A stretch of DNA of 64,000 nucleotides from contig CP085629.1 in assembly GCA_024704175.1 (NCBI GenBank), positions 1,860,001 to 1,924,000 on the forward strand, given 5' to 3'. The position numbers and the translations under genes were made by a program. The notes under the pieces were generated by a model. The model worked only from the letters and a program-made list of their open reading frames with translations, did not search any database and was not told the DNA's origin. The DNA comes from Paenibacillus sp. P25 (GTDB lineage: Bacteria; Bacillota; Bacilli; Paenibacillales; NBRC-103111). Position 1 is the stretch's first letter, and each line of letters starts with the position of its first letter. This document shows positions 9,128-18,454 of this stretch, in pieces.

Positions 9128-10473
9128 ATGTATGATTTGGTATTCCGCAATGTCAGGCCGCTGCAAGGCCTGGATCCCGCCGTGAACGAAACGGGCTTCG
9201 GCGGTGAAGCCTTAACCGAACCTTCGCCCCTGATCGATATCGGCATCCAAGGCGGTACGATCGCGGCGGTCGGCAAGCTTCCCGATGCTGCGGCCTCCAA
9301 GGAAATTGACGGCGAAGGCCGGCTCGTTCTGCCGCCGTTCGTCGAGTCGCATGTTCACCTCGACACCGTATTGACGGCCGGCGATCCGGCTTGGAACGTG
9401 TCCGGGACGTTGTTTGAAGGCATTACCCTCTGGCGGCGGCGGAAAACGGCACTAACGCGTGAAGATGTGCTGGAGCGCGCGGAAAAGGTGCTGCGGTCGC
9501 TGCTGAGCCATGGTGTGCTGCATGTCCGCACCCATGCCGATATTTCGGAGCCGGGTCTGACGGCATTGCGGGCGTCGCTGGAGCTTCGGGAACGGGTGAA
9601 GCCTTACATGAACCTGCAGGTGATTGCATTCCCGCAGGACGGCATCCGCGCTTGTCCAGGGAATGCAGCCAGGCTGGAGGAGGCCCTTAAGCTTGGGGCG
9701 GACGGGGTCAGTGCGATTCCTCACGGGGAAGCGACCCGCGAGGAGGGTGTCCTATCGCTTGAAATCTGCTTCGATTTGGCGGCGCGGTACGGGCGGGTCG
9801 TACACCTGTTCTGTGATGAGCTGGACGATCCGCATTCGCGGTATCTCGAATGTGCGGCCGATCTTGCGATTCGTACCGGGCTCGGTGAACGGGTCACCGC
9901 GAGCCACGTGAACGCAACGGCATATTATTCCGACGCCTACTTCGGCAAGCTGCTCGGCCTTCTGGCCCGCTCCGGCATCAACATCGTCTGCTGCCCGCTG
10001 ATCAACAGCGCCATGCAGGGCCGGTTCGACGCTTATCCGAAAGGGCGAGGCATCGCGCGGATCAAGGAGATGTGGCAGGCCGGCGTCAATGTCAGCATTG
10101 CCCATGACGATATCCGTTCCCCGTTCTATCCGCTCGGCTCGGGCAGCCTGCTGCAAGCCGCCCATATGGCGGTTCATCTGGCTCATATGACGGGGCGGGA
10201 GGAGCTGTTGGAGGCCTTGCGGATGGTTACCTACCGGGCGGCGAGGACGCTTGGCACTGCGGGAGATTACGGGATTGCGCCGGGTAAGCCGGCCAGCTTC
10301 GTCATACTGCCTGCGGGGATCCCGCCGGGCTGCTCTCGCAGCGACCGCTCAGCCGGTATGTCGTGAGCCGGGGACGCATCGTAAGCGAGACGATCCCCGC
10401 CCGAACGGAGCTTGGGCAAGATATTTTTCCTTCCATAACGGAAGATGTGGAATATGCGGAAGAAAACAGGTGA
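9128..10473 (+). CDS. Cytosine deaminase-like amidohydrolase (frameshift near the C-terminus)
   Basis: This is an amidohydrolase-superfamily hydrolase of the CodA/TrzN-like group that removes amino groups from heterocycles. Metal-site motifs are visible: SHVHLD (HxH), HLFCDELDDPH (the CDE region that holds the catalytic Glu), ASHVNA and AHDDIRSPFYPLG (the catalytic Asp). AAAGGAGGGG precedes the ATG. Near 10318 a G is missing; the restored tail runs to the TGA at 10471-10473, which overlaps the next start by one base. It may deaminate guanine-like or cytosine-like rings feeding the urate route. CodA itself is about 427 residues, close to the restored length here. Confidence 0.82.
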
Positions 10474-10988
10474 TGTATTTGAATTGGACCTTAGAGGATA
10501 TCAACGAGATGGACCTTCCTCAATTCGTTGAGGCGCTCGGCTGGATCTTCGAGCATTCCCCTTGGGTAGCGGAACGCGCTTTTCCACACGGGCCGTTCAC
10601 TTCAATTGACGCTCTGCATTCCGCCATGGCGGAAGCCGTCCGTTCGGCTACACCGGAAGAACGGCTGAAGCTGCTGCGGGCCCACCCCGATCTGGCGGGC
10701 AGGCTCCAGATGAGCAGCGCATCCGTGAGCGAACAGAAGAACGCCGGCCTCAGCGACCTGACACCGGAGGAATATGCGGATTTTACCGCCTGCAACAACA
10801 CTTATACCGGCAAGTTCGGCTTTCCCTTTATCATGGCCGTCCGCGGCCAGAACAAGCATTCGATCCGGGAAGCGATGCTTCGCCGGCTGGATAGCACCCC
10901 CGAAGCGGAGCTGGACACCGCTTTGCAGGAAGTTGCGAAGATCGCGCGCTTCCGGTCGCTGGATCTGCTTGCCCCGACGGGCGAATAA
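10473..10988 (+). CDS. uraD: OHCU decarboxylase (urate pathway)
   Basis: This 171-residue protein decarboxylates 2-oxo-4-hydroxy-4-carboxy-5-ureidoimidazoline to S-allantoin, the third step from urate. It has the RAHPDLAG signature with the catalytic His, plus SVSEQ and FPFIMAVRG. The ATG at 10473 overlaps the previous stop by one base; the open frame extends further upstream only by chance. In Bacillus subtilis this activity is the N-terminal half of PucL; here it is a separate gene followed 19 bases later by urate oxidase. Confidence 0.92.
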   Translation: MYLNWTLEDINEMDLPQFVEALGWIFEHSPWVAERAFPHGPFTSIDALHSAMAEAVRSATPEERLKLLRAHPDLAGRLQMSSASVSEQKNAGLSDLTPEEYADFTACNNTYTGKFGFPFIMAVRGQNKHSIREAMLRRLDSTPEAELDTALQEVAKIARFRSLDLLAPTGE

Positions 10989-11007
10989 CGGATTGGAGGA
11001 ATATACG

Positions 11008-12086
11008 ATGACTACCCCTGCTTCTGCTTCCCGTACGATGTATTACGGAAAAGGCGACGTGCTTGTCTACCGGACGTTCGTCAAGCCGATGACCGCCTTT
11101 ACCCCGATTCCGGAATCCGGCTTTGCCGGACACGATAATGTGATTTTTGCCTTCAACGTGAAAATCGCGGTACGGGGCGACGCTTTTCTGCCGTCCTTTA
11201 CCGAGGGAGATAATTCAATGGTCGTCGCGACCGATTCGATGAAGAATTTCATCCTGCGCCACACCGCTGATTTTGAAGGCACGACGATGGAGGGCTACCT
11301 TTATTTTATCGCCTGCAAATTCCTGGGTACTTACACCCATATGAGCTCGATTGAAATCAGCGCCGACCGGCTTCCGTTCGATATGCTGCAGGTTCCCGGA
11401 GCAGGCGGGCTGACGGACAGCGGCCTCGTCTACCGGCGTTCCCACAATGACCATGCCTCGGCGTCCATGACAGTGGAGCGTTCGGGGAACGGCTATGCCG
11501 TCGTGCGACATGACTGCCTTGTATCGGATCTTCAGCTGATCAAGGTAAAAGGGAGCTCCTTCGCCGGCTTTATCCGCGACGAGTACACGACCCTTCCGGA
11601 AACGTCGGATCGGCCGCTGTTCATCTGGCTGAACATCGGCTGGAAGTATGAGGATGTTTATAACGGAATCGATCCTGCAGATGGGGCTTATGTGGCTTCC
11701 GAGCAAATCCGTGACATCGCGCACTGCCTGTTCCATGAGAAAAAGAGTCCCTCCATCCAGAATTTGATCTACCATATCGGTCTTCGCATCTTGGAACGCT
11801 TCCCCGACTCGCCGAGGTCCGGTTCGAATCCAATAACCGCACATGGGAGACGATCGTCGAAAGCGTGCCGGGTACGGAAGGGCGCGTCTATACGGAGCCT
11901 CGACCGCCATACGGCTTCCAGGGATTTTCCATGACGAAAGAAGACCTGGAACGGGTCAAGGGGAAGCCTCGGCGGATGGAGCGGGAGTCGTATCGGTATG
12001 AGCGGGCGGCTGACAACCCATGTGCTCGACCTTACCGCCGGAAGGCCGGCGGACGGGATGAAGGTGGAGCTGCGGCGGGTTGGTGA
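11008..12086 (+). CDS. pucL: Urate oxidase (uricase), one frameshift
   Basis: Uricase converts urate and oxygen to 5-hydroxyisourate without a cofactor. Visible family features are YYGKGDVLVYRT, DNSMVVATDSMKNF, the LQLIKVKGSSFAGFIRDEYTTLPE region, YHIGLRILERFP and the C-terminal NRTWETIVE and PYGFQGF. One base is lost near 11810, after ERFP. The restored frame runs past the start of hiuH to a stop at 12086. A further lost base could instead end it at the TGA (11999-12001) that overlaps the hiuH start, giving about 331 residues and a normal ATGA junction. B. subtilis fuses this domain to OHCU decarboxylase; here the two are split. Confidence 0.88.
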
Positions 12087-12354
12087 GGCCGCGGCTGCGC
12101 CGCTTCGAACGGCCGAAACCAATGCGGACGGACGGCTCAACGCGCCCTTGCTGGAGGGAGAGGAGCTGGCAACCGGTGTGTATGAGCTTGTATTTTACGT
12201 CGGTGATTACTTTCGGGCTAAAGGCATGCCGCAGCAGGACCCGCCCTTTCTGGATACGGTTCCGATCCGTTTCGGCGTAAGCGACAAGGAAGCGCATTAC
12301 CATGTTCCTCTGCTGGTGGCGCCGGGCGGATACAGCACTTACCGCGGAAGTTAA
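11998..12354 (+). CDS. pucM: 5-hydroxyisourate hydrolase (transthyretin-like)
   Basis: This 118-residue enzyme hydrolyses 5-hydroxyisourate to OHCU. It has the N-terminal signature LTTHVLDLTAGRPA with the active-site His, a conserved Arg in the VELRRVG stretch, and the diagnostic C-terminal YRGS preceded by HYHVPLLVAPGGYST. The frame is intact. Its ATG lies inside the end of the uricase frame, which indicates tight coupling. Confidence 0.93.
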   Translation: MSGRLTTHVLDLTAGRPADGMKVELRRVGEAAAAPLRTAETNADGRLNAPLLEGEELATGVYELVFYVGDYFRAKGMPQQDPPFLDTVPIRFGVSDKEAHYHVPLLVAPGGYSTYRGS

Positions 12355-12419
12355 GAGGGCCTGTTCGGCCGGTCTGCCCGGGGCCGGCGTCTACATTGTC
12401 CTGTATAAGGAGGAAATTT

Positions 12420-13842
12420 ATGAGCGGACCGTTCGATCTTATCGTACAAGACGGCAATGTCGTTCTGCCGGATGAAGTGCGAAGGCTGGACATCGGCATC
12501 CGTGACGGCAAAATTACCGCGCTCGCGGACCGCTTGGAGCCCGGACCCGGAGGCGGCGTCCTTTCGGCCGAGGGGAAATGGATATTGCCTGGGGTTATAG
12601 ACGCCCACGTTCATTTGAATGAACCGGGCCTTGGGGGCTGGGAAGGCTTCGCCACCGGTTCCGCGGCTCTTGCCGCCGGCGGCTGCACTACGTATATCGA
12701 TATGCCGCTGAACGGGCGGCCGCCTACGGTGAACACCGAGGCCTTCAAGCTGAAGCTATCCGTCGCCGAAGGCGCATCGTGTATCGATTACGCGCTCTGG
12801 GGCGGACTCGTACCCGGAAACGGCGATCAGTTGGCGGCGCTGGCCGAGGCCGGAGCCGCCGGCTTCAAGGCGTTCATGTCCGACCCGGGCGGGGAAGGGG
12901 AGGACATTTTCCGTGAGGTGGACGACTTGACGCTCTATGAAGGCATGAAGCGGATTGCCTCGATGGGCGGTATCCTGGCTCTGCATGCGGAAAGCGAGGC
13001 GCTCGTTTCCGCACTCAGCGAGGAGCGGAAGCGTTCCGGCAGGACCGGGCCGATGGATTATGTCTCTTCGCGGCCGGTGGTGGCGGAACTGGAAGCCGTG
13101 AACCGGGCGCTGTTCTATGCGGGGCAGACCGGCTGCGCGCTTCATTTTGTCCATATCAGCTCGCCGCAGGCGGTTCAAGCGATTGCGGTCGCCAAGCGCC
13201 AAGGGATGGATGTGACGGCGGAGACATGCCCCCACTACTTGATATTGACCTGCGATGACCTTATGGAGATCGGTCCCGCGACCAAATGCGCCCCGCCGCT
13301 CCGCACCCGTGCCGAGCAGGATGGCTTGTGGGAGGCGGTCGCCTCGGGCGCGATCGATCTGATCGCATCCGATCATTCCCCGTGCCCGGCCGAGCTGAAG
13401 CGTCATACCGACTGGTTTCAGGCTTGGGGCGGCATTGCCGGCGCCCAGCATACGCTGGAGCTGATGCTGCACGAAGGTCACCTGCGGCGCGGGATTCCGC
13501 TTACGCGGATTACGACAGTCGCTGTCGGAGCAGCCCGCCCGCCGTTTCGGCTTATACCCCCGAAAAGGGGCTATAGCCGAAGGCTTTGACGCCGATCTTG
13601 CCATCGTCGATCCCCGGCTTTCTTACACGCTTAGGACGGAGGATCTGTATCACAAGCATAAACACAGTCCTTATATTGGAAAAACGCTGGACTGCCGCGT
13701 AGCGGCGACCCTTTGCCGCGGGACCGTGGTCTACCGGCTTGGAGAAGGGGTCGTGGCCCAGGGCCATGGAAAGTGGCTCGCCGCCGGACCCAACAAGCCG
13801 GCGCCGCCGGTATCCGTGACCGTACCCGGCCCGCTGGAATGA
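12420..13842 (+). CDS. allB: Allantoinase (frameshift in the C-terminal quarter)
   Basis: Allantoinase opens the hydantoin ring of allantoin to allantoate. The metal-binding motifs of the cyclic amidohydrolases are present: GVIDAHVHLNEPG, FKAFMSD with the Lys, LHAESE, HFVHISS, CPHYL and SDHSPCP. AAGGAGG precedes the ATG at 12420. An extra base near 13520 disrupts the frame; the restored tail (RRFGLYPRKGAIAEGFDADLA and on to GPLE) ends at 13842. The total of about 474 residues is a little longer than usual for AllB. Confidence 0.9.
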
Positions 13843-13922
13843 TCGATCCGATCTAAATTCCAAATACGAAGATAATCCCAAGCAGAAGGAGGAAACGCCC
13901 TTGATCGATCCGAACCGTTCGT

Positions 13923-15188
13923 ATGCCTCCGCAGACCGCCTCGGACTCCGAAAGTTTGATTAAGCCCTTGACCGAGCTATTAGACGAGCTAGCGTTATGC
14001 GGCGCCGATCCGGCCGGGGGCGTCACCCGGTCGCTGTACGATCCGTCCTGGAGAGAAGCACAGCGTCTGCTCGCCGAACGAATGGAGAAGAGCGGGCTGC
14101 ATGTTTATTACGATGATGTGGGCAACTTGTTCGGCAGGCTGCAGGGGACCGACCCGACGGCCGGAACGCTGATGACCGGCTCCCACATCGATACGGTCAA
14201 GCAAGGCGGCCGGTTCGACGGCGCCTATGGCATTGCGGCCGGCGTTGTCGCCCTGGAGTATCTGAAGGAACGTTACGGCACGCCAAGACAAAGCATCGAG
14301 ATCGTCTCGTTCTGCGAAGAGGAGGGCGACCGGTTTCCGCTCGCTTATTGGGGCTCGGGCAATATATCAGGGCGTTATTCTCTGAAGGCGGTCCCCGGGA
14401 TCACGGACACGGAGGGCATCAGCTTGCGGCAGGCCATGACCGCCGCCGGCTTCGGACCGGGGCTTCACCGGCCTCCGCGCAGAACGGACATTCGTTCCTT
14501 CATTGAACTGCATATCGAACAGGGCATTCGTTTGGAACGCGAAGGAATGCAGCTCGGCATTGTTGAAGGCATTGTTGGCCAGAAGCGATTTACCTATACG
14601 GTGGAGGGCGAGTCCAACCATGCCGGGACGACGCCGATGAACCTTAGATGTGATGCACTCGCCGGTGCATGCCGCATCATTAGCGGCATTGAGACCGCCG
14701 CACGGGAAAAAGGCGACCCGCTCGTAGCCACCGTTGGACGGATAGAGGTATCGCCGGGCCTTTCCAACGTGATTGCAGGCAAAGCCGTGTTTTCTCTCGA
14801 TGTCCGGCATGCCGACGCAGGAGAACTGGATGATTTCTGCCTGCTTGTGCAGGAGGAGGCCGAACGGATCGCCGCCTCCCGGGGGTTAAGCGTCCGCATC
14901 GAAGAATGGATAAATGTCCAACCGGCTCCGATGCATTCCAGGCTATCGAGCTTATTGGAGCAGCTGGCGCTCGGCAGGGGCTTCGGTCGCCGCCGGATGC
15001 ACAGCGGAGCGGGGCATGACGCCCAACTCATGCAGCGGATCTGCCCTACGGCGATGCTGTTCGTTCCGAGCCGTCGAGGGATCAGCCATTCACCCGAGGA
15101 ATATACCTCACCGCAGGATCTGGCGGCCGGTGCTGCCGTGTTGACCGATATTCTTCATTTACTGGCCTATAAAGGGGGTTCCCTGTGA
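13923..15188 (+). CDS. allC: Allantoate amidohydrolase (M20 family)
   Basis: This enzyme releases ammonia from allantoate to give ureidoglycine. It is a di-metal M20/M40 peptidase-fold enzyme with the motifs GSHIDTVKQGGRFDG, SFCEEEGDRFP, ELHIEQG, NHAGTTPMN, GAGHDAQ and SHSPEEYTSP. The ATG at 13923 has no ribosome binding site. A TTG at 13901 has AGGAGG 8 bases upstream but lies in another frame, so a short N-terminal segment may be cut off by an indel near 13915. The stop overlaps the GTG of the pucG remnant. Confidence 0.92.
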   Translation: MPPQTASDSESLIKPLTELLDELALCGADPAGGVTRSLYDPSWREAQRLLAERMEKSGLHVYYDDVGNLFGRLQGTDPTAGTLMTGSHIDTVKQGGRFDGAYGIAAGVVALEYLKERYGTPRQSIEIVSFCEEEGDRFPLAYWGSGNISGRYSLKAVPGITDTEGISLRQAMTAAGFGPGLHRPPRRTDIRSFIELHIEQGIRLEREGMQLGIVEGIVGQKRFTYTVEGESNHAGTTPMNLRCDALAGACRIISGIETAAREKGDPLVATVGRIEVSPGLSNVIAGKAVFSLDVRHADAGELDDFCLLVQEEAERIAASRGLSVRIEEWINVQPAPMHSRLSSLLEQLALGRGFGRRRMHSGAGHDAQLMQRICPTAMLFVPSRRGISHSPEEYTSPQDLAAGAAVLTDILHLLAYKGGSL

Positions 15189-15322
15189 AAAAATACCGAG
15201 ACTTATCGCTGTCCTTTCGAACGATTATGACCCCCGGTCCGGTAGAACGCCATCAGGTACCGCTCCCTGCCGGTGACGCCGTGCAGGCCGCGCTGGATGT
15301 ATACAAGGGGGCGGAGCTATGA
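15185..15322 (+). pseudogene. pucG: Remnant of (S)-ureidoglycine-glyoxylate aminotransferase with internal deletion
   Basis: The 45-codon frame joins the first and last pieces of a class-V aminotransferase. Residues 10-21 (SFRTIMTPGPVE) match the start of PucG. Residues 29-41 (AGDAVQAALDVYK) match its extreme C-terminus (AGKALQAALDVYE in B. subtilis, from memory). The roughly 350 codons between, including the PLP lysine, are missing without a frame break. The GTG overlaps the allC stop and the TGA overlaps the ATG of the next gene, so the operon joints are preserved. It cannot be catalytic. A true in-frame deletion or an assembly collapse would both look like this. Confidence 0.75.
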
Positions 15323-16914
15323 ACAACATGATGCCGCTGGGCCTTCACGCCATGGTAGCCGCTCCGCATTATTTGGCGACTCACGTGGGAGCTTCGATTC
15401 TAACGGCAGGAGGCGGCGCGTACGATGCTTCCGTGGCCGTCAGCGCCGCATTGGCCGTCGTTTATCCGCACATGACGGGACTTGGCGGCGACGCCTTCTT
15501 CCTTATGTACGACGCGAAGGAACGCCGGTTCGAGGGCCTCAACGGCACAGGCCGTTCAGGCAGGCAAGCTGTCCCTGCTGTCTATATACAGCGCGGTCTG
15601 AATAGCATACCGCATCGTGGAGCGCTCAGCGCCATTACCGTTCCCGGCATGGTGGACGCCTGGTGGGAGGTTTGGTCGAAGCGCGGCCGCCTCCCTTGGG
15701 AGAAGCTGCTGGAGCCGGCGATCCGGTTCGCGGAAGAAGGCTTCCCGATCTCGCGCGATCTCTCCCGCTGGATGGTCCGGGACGAAGCATGGCTGCGCAA
15801 CCATGAGCCGCTTGCCCGGCTTTACCTGCACCAAAGCCGGCTCCTGCCCGAAGGGTCCCGCCTCAGGCGGCCCGAGCTGGTCGCCACGCCGCGTACGCTG
15901 CAGCTTCAGGGGCGCAACGCCTTTTACCGCGGACCGCTGATGAAAAGCATGGTCGCCGCCATTGAGCGGGATGGCGGCCTGCTGACGGAGGACGACTTCC
16001 CGCGACCACCGCAGCGACTGGGTCGAGCCGATCTCAACCATCTACCGGGGAGCGAGGTGCTGCAGATGCCGCCGAATTCGCAGGGCTTCTCCGCTCTCAT
16101 GATGATGAATATGCTGGAGAGCGTGGAGGTGTCGCGCATTCCGCGGAGGTCCGCCGAGTACTATCATCTGATGGTCGAAGTGGTGAAAAAAGCGTTCCGC
16201 GACCGCGACGCCTATTTGACGGATCCCGCATTCCGCTCCATCCCGCTCGAGCGGTCTGCTCTCCAAGACTTATGCCCGCGAGCCGCTTCAAGATATCCGG
16301 CTTTCGCCGCCGGGGACCGCCGCTCACCTGTCGCCGGCCAGCGGCCAGGATACGGCTTACGCGGCGGTAGTGGACGAAGAGGGCAACGCCGTCTCCTTCA
16401 TCCAAAGCCTCTACTTCGATTTCGGATCGGCATATGTGGCAGGTTCGAGCGGGGTGCTGCTGCAAAATCGTGGCTCCTTCTTTTCGCTGGATCCGCAGCA
16501 TCCGAATGTACTGGAGCCGGGAAAACGTTCCTTCCACACGCTTATGCCGGGGATGATCGCGCGGGAAGGCAGGCCGTATGCATTGATCGGCACGCAAGGC
16601 GGGGAAGGGCGACCGCAAACCCAGCTGTCGCTTATGACCGGACTACTCGACTACGGCTGCACGATCCAGGAGGCGATTGCGCCGCCGCGCTGGGTGTACG
16701 GCCGCACCTGGGGGAGGACAGCGACAAGCTGCGGCTGGAGAACCGCGGCTTTGAGGCGGAAGCCGCCCGGCTTGCCGCGTGGGGACACGAAGTCGAGCTC
16801 TTCGGCCCTTGGGACGGCATGATGGGCCAGGCGCAGGGCATCGTGCGGGACGACCGGGGCATTCTTAGCGGAGCGGCCGATCCGCGCGGCGATGGGCTCG
16901 CCATCGGCTGGTAG
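15319..16914 (+). CDS. Gamma-glutamyltransferase family protein, YwrD-like (four frame breaks)
   Basis: These self-cleaving N-terminal-nucleophile hydrolases transfer or hydrolyse gamma-glutamyl groups. The N-terminal part shows GGAYDASVAVSAALAVV, MTGLGGDAFFLMYD and GTGRSG. The cleavage and nucleophile region reads SGQDTAYAAVVDEEGN with the Thr, and the tail has QGGEGRPQTQ. Frame breaks lie near 16001 (extra C), 16052 (missing G, compensating), 16255 (extra base) and 16713 (missing G). The restored protein of about 530 residues has the normal length. There is no clear signal peptide. It is the last gene of the purine operon and is followed by a terminator; its place there suggests amide or gamma-glutamyl nitrogen handling, which is inference. 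Confidence 0.82.
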   Translation: MNNMMPLGLHAMVAAPHYLATHVGASILTAGGGAYDASVAVSAALAVVYPHMTGLGGDAFFLMYDAKERRFEGLNGTGRSGRQAVPAVYIQRGLNSIPHRGALSAITVPGMVDAWWEVWSKRGRLPWEKLLEPAIRFAEEGFPISRDLSRWMVRDEAWLRNHEPLARLYLHQSRLLPEGSRLRRPELVATPRTLQLQGRNAFYRGPLMKSMVAAIERDGGLLTEDDFPRPPQRLGRADLNHLPGSEVLQMPPNSQGFSALMMMNMLESVEVSRIPRRSAEYYHLMVEVVKKAFRDRDAYLTDPAFRSIPLERSALQDLCPRAASRYPAFAAGDRRSPVAGQRPGYGLRGGSGRRGQRRLLHPKPLLRFRIGICGRFERGAAAKSWLLLFAGSAASECTGAGKTFLPHAYAGDDRAGRQAVCIDRHARRGRATANPAVAYDRTTRLRLHDPGGDCAAALGVRPHLGEDSDKLRLENRGFEAEAARLAAWGHEVELFGPWDGMMGQAQGIVRDDRGILSGAADPRGDGLAIGW

Positions 16915-16948
16915 ATTGCAAGATTTGGTTACGCATTTGCTTATGGAC

Positions 16949-16990
16949 AAGAGTGCCGGGACTTGCTTTCGTACCGGCCTCTTTCTTTGT
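16949..16990 (+). terminator. Terminator of the purine operon
   Basis: AAGAG-T-GCCGG pairs with CCGGC-CTCTT around a loop of about 14 bases and is followed by a T-rich stretch. It lies 35 bases after the last gene. Confidence 0.6.
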
Positions 16991-17261
16991 TTTTCCCTGT
17001 TTTCACAAATATTGTTGCTTCCATCGGGATAATGTATAATTCATGATACCGATTCCCGCAGCAGGTTTTTAATGTGATTGTCTATGAATGTAGGAGGATT
17101 TCACCGACTTGCCATTGAAGAGCAACATGCTCTCGTTGGAGCGATAAAAGAAAACGGTTTCCGATCCCAAAAATTCTTGGTGTGTTAAACGATATTCAAG
17201 AACCCCCCAAAATCTGAACGACTCAATATAGATTAAGATTGTACTATAGGAGGGTGCTTGC
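16991..17261. other. Gene-poor A+T-richer spacer with a promoter
   Basis: No supported gene is seen here. The spacer is visibly richer in A+T than the operon before it. It contains the promoter at 17012-17040, an isolated GGAGG at 17092-17096 followed by only short frames (34 codons from 17084; 12 codons from a TTG at 17110), and the ribosome binding site of the hydrolase gene. The short frames could be the decayed end of a lost gene. Confidence 0.4.
17012..17040 (+). promoter_or_regulatory. SigA-type promoter
   Basis: TTGTTG (17012-17017) and a perfect TATAAT (17035-17040) are separated by exactly 17 bases. It would transcribe toward the hydrolase gene at 17262, with a leader of about 210 bases. 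Confidence 0.55.
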
Positions 17262-18059
17262 ATGAGCGATCCACAGTTGGATTTAGAACGTTTTACAAAC
17301 CGTGTTGATCACATCCCTGTCATTTGGTATGAACCGCGAGTTCAGTGTTCGAAACGTCAACTTGTTATTTTTCTGCACCATCTCGGCGGTTCCAAAGAAA
17401 CCACCGAACATTTTTTGCAAGATCTTGCGGCACGAGGATATGTAGCACTTAGTTTCGACGCTTGGCAGCATGGAGAACGAGGTACAGAAACGCCGCAAGA
17501 AATTATGGAGCGGGTTTTTGGGAATTTTAGGCGTCACATGTGGGCTATTTTAGGTCAAACCACATTGGATGCACTTCGGGTGATTGACTGGGCAGTATCC
17601 TCTCTGAAGGTAGAACCTCACGTATATTTAGGAGGGCTTTCAATGGGTGGGGACATCGCTGTTACCGTCGCAGGCATCGACCCCCGAGTCAGTCGTGTGG
17701 TTGCTGTTGTTGCAACACCTGACTGGTTGAGACCTGGAATGGAAGACGTTCTAAATCCGGGTAACTTATTACCTACCGGGGAACCAGACAGCTATGCCCA
17801 ATACTTCTACGACAATTTAAATCCTTTAACGCATTTAGCCTCGTATGCAAATTCGCCTGATATTCATTTCCTGTGTGGTGAGATGGATACCCATGTACCA
17901 CCGGACGGTGCATTACGATTTGAGTCAGAACTGCGGGAAAGATTTCCAGAGACAACCAACAAAGTAACAGTTACTCTTATTCCTAGGTTGAGACACCTCG
18001 ATGTCCGAGATAGCAGCAAATGGTGGTCTGATTGTTTGAATAGCCTGATTCGAAGTTAA
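17262..18059 (+). CDS. Alpha/beta hydrolase (dienelactone hydrolase/acyl-peptidase-like)
   Basis: This 265-residue protein is intact. It has an oxyanion-hole region (FLHHLGGSKE), a nucleophile elbow GLSMGG, a likely acid in LCGEMDTHVPP and a catalytic His in PRLRHLD. TATAGGAGGG precedes the ATG. Base composition is more A+T-rich than the flanking operons, and the gene has its own promoter, so it may have been acquired separately. The family is clear; the substrate is unknown. Confidence 0.85.
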   Translation: MSDPQLDLERFTNRVDHIPVIWYEPRVQCSKRQLVIFLHHLGGSKETTEHFLQDLAARGYVALSFDAWQHGERGTETPQEIMERVFGNFRRHMWAILGQTTLDALRVIDWAVSSLKVEPHVYLGGLSMGGDIAVTVAGIDPRVSRVVAVVATPDWLRPGMEDVLNPGNLLPTGEPDSYAQYFYDNLNPLTHLASYANSPDIHFLCGEMDTHVPPDGALRFESELRERFPETTNKVTVTLIPRLRHLDVRDSSKWWSDCLNSLIRS

Positions 18060-18454
18060 GCCTTAGTGAGAGAATGGCGCGCCATTCTCGCTATCAATTC
18101 ATTTGTCAATCTAGCGGATTCGTTCCTTCAACAAGCAACAATATTTACGAAAACAGCGTTGTTTTTTCAGCCATCTGCGCTTTATAACGTTCGAAATGAT
18201 AACGCTTTCAGGATAGTTTTTCTAACCGATTCATGCCATAACTCAGAGAAAGTTAACATAAACTTAAGAATGTGTTGGGTTTCCATATGAATCTATCATG
18301 CATCGTTCGGTTTTCTATCATTTTTTATAAAAAAATCTTATAAATGAAATATGAGGAAACGGTGGAAAACTTCTATGCGGCTGGAATAGAAACTGCTATA
18401 CTTATTCGTAAGCAATTTATAAATCCTTCCAATTATCAGAGGGGAGTTGAACTC
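18060..18454. other. A+T-rich spacer before the ferredoxin oxidoreductase genes
   Basis: No gene is supported. The stretch begins with a 20-base perfect palindrome (18070-18089). Open frames here lack a ribosome binding site and resemble nothing recognised. AGGGGAG lies before the start at 18455. No convincing promoter was identified. Confidence 0.4.
18070..18089. repeat. Perfect 20-base palindrome
   Basis: GAGAATGGCGCGCCATTCTC reads the same on both strands with no loop. It lies 10 bases after the hydrolase stop and is not followed by a T run. It could be an operator or the core of a transcript end. Confidence 0.6.

Noticed and set aside
8134..9300. Minus-strand open frame of 388 codons
   Set aside because: It is opposite the substrate-binding lipoprotein, whose signal peptide and lipobox are clear.
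18066..18290. Plus-strand open frame of 74 codons after the hydrolase
   Set aside because: No ribosome binding site; it starts at the 20-base palindrome and has no recognisable sequence.
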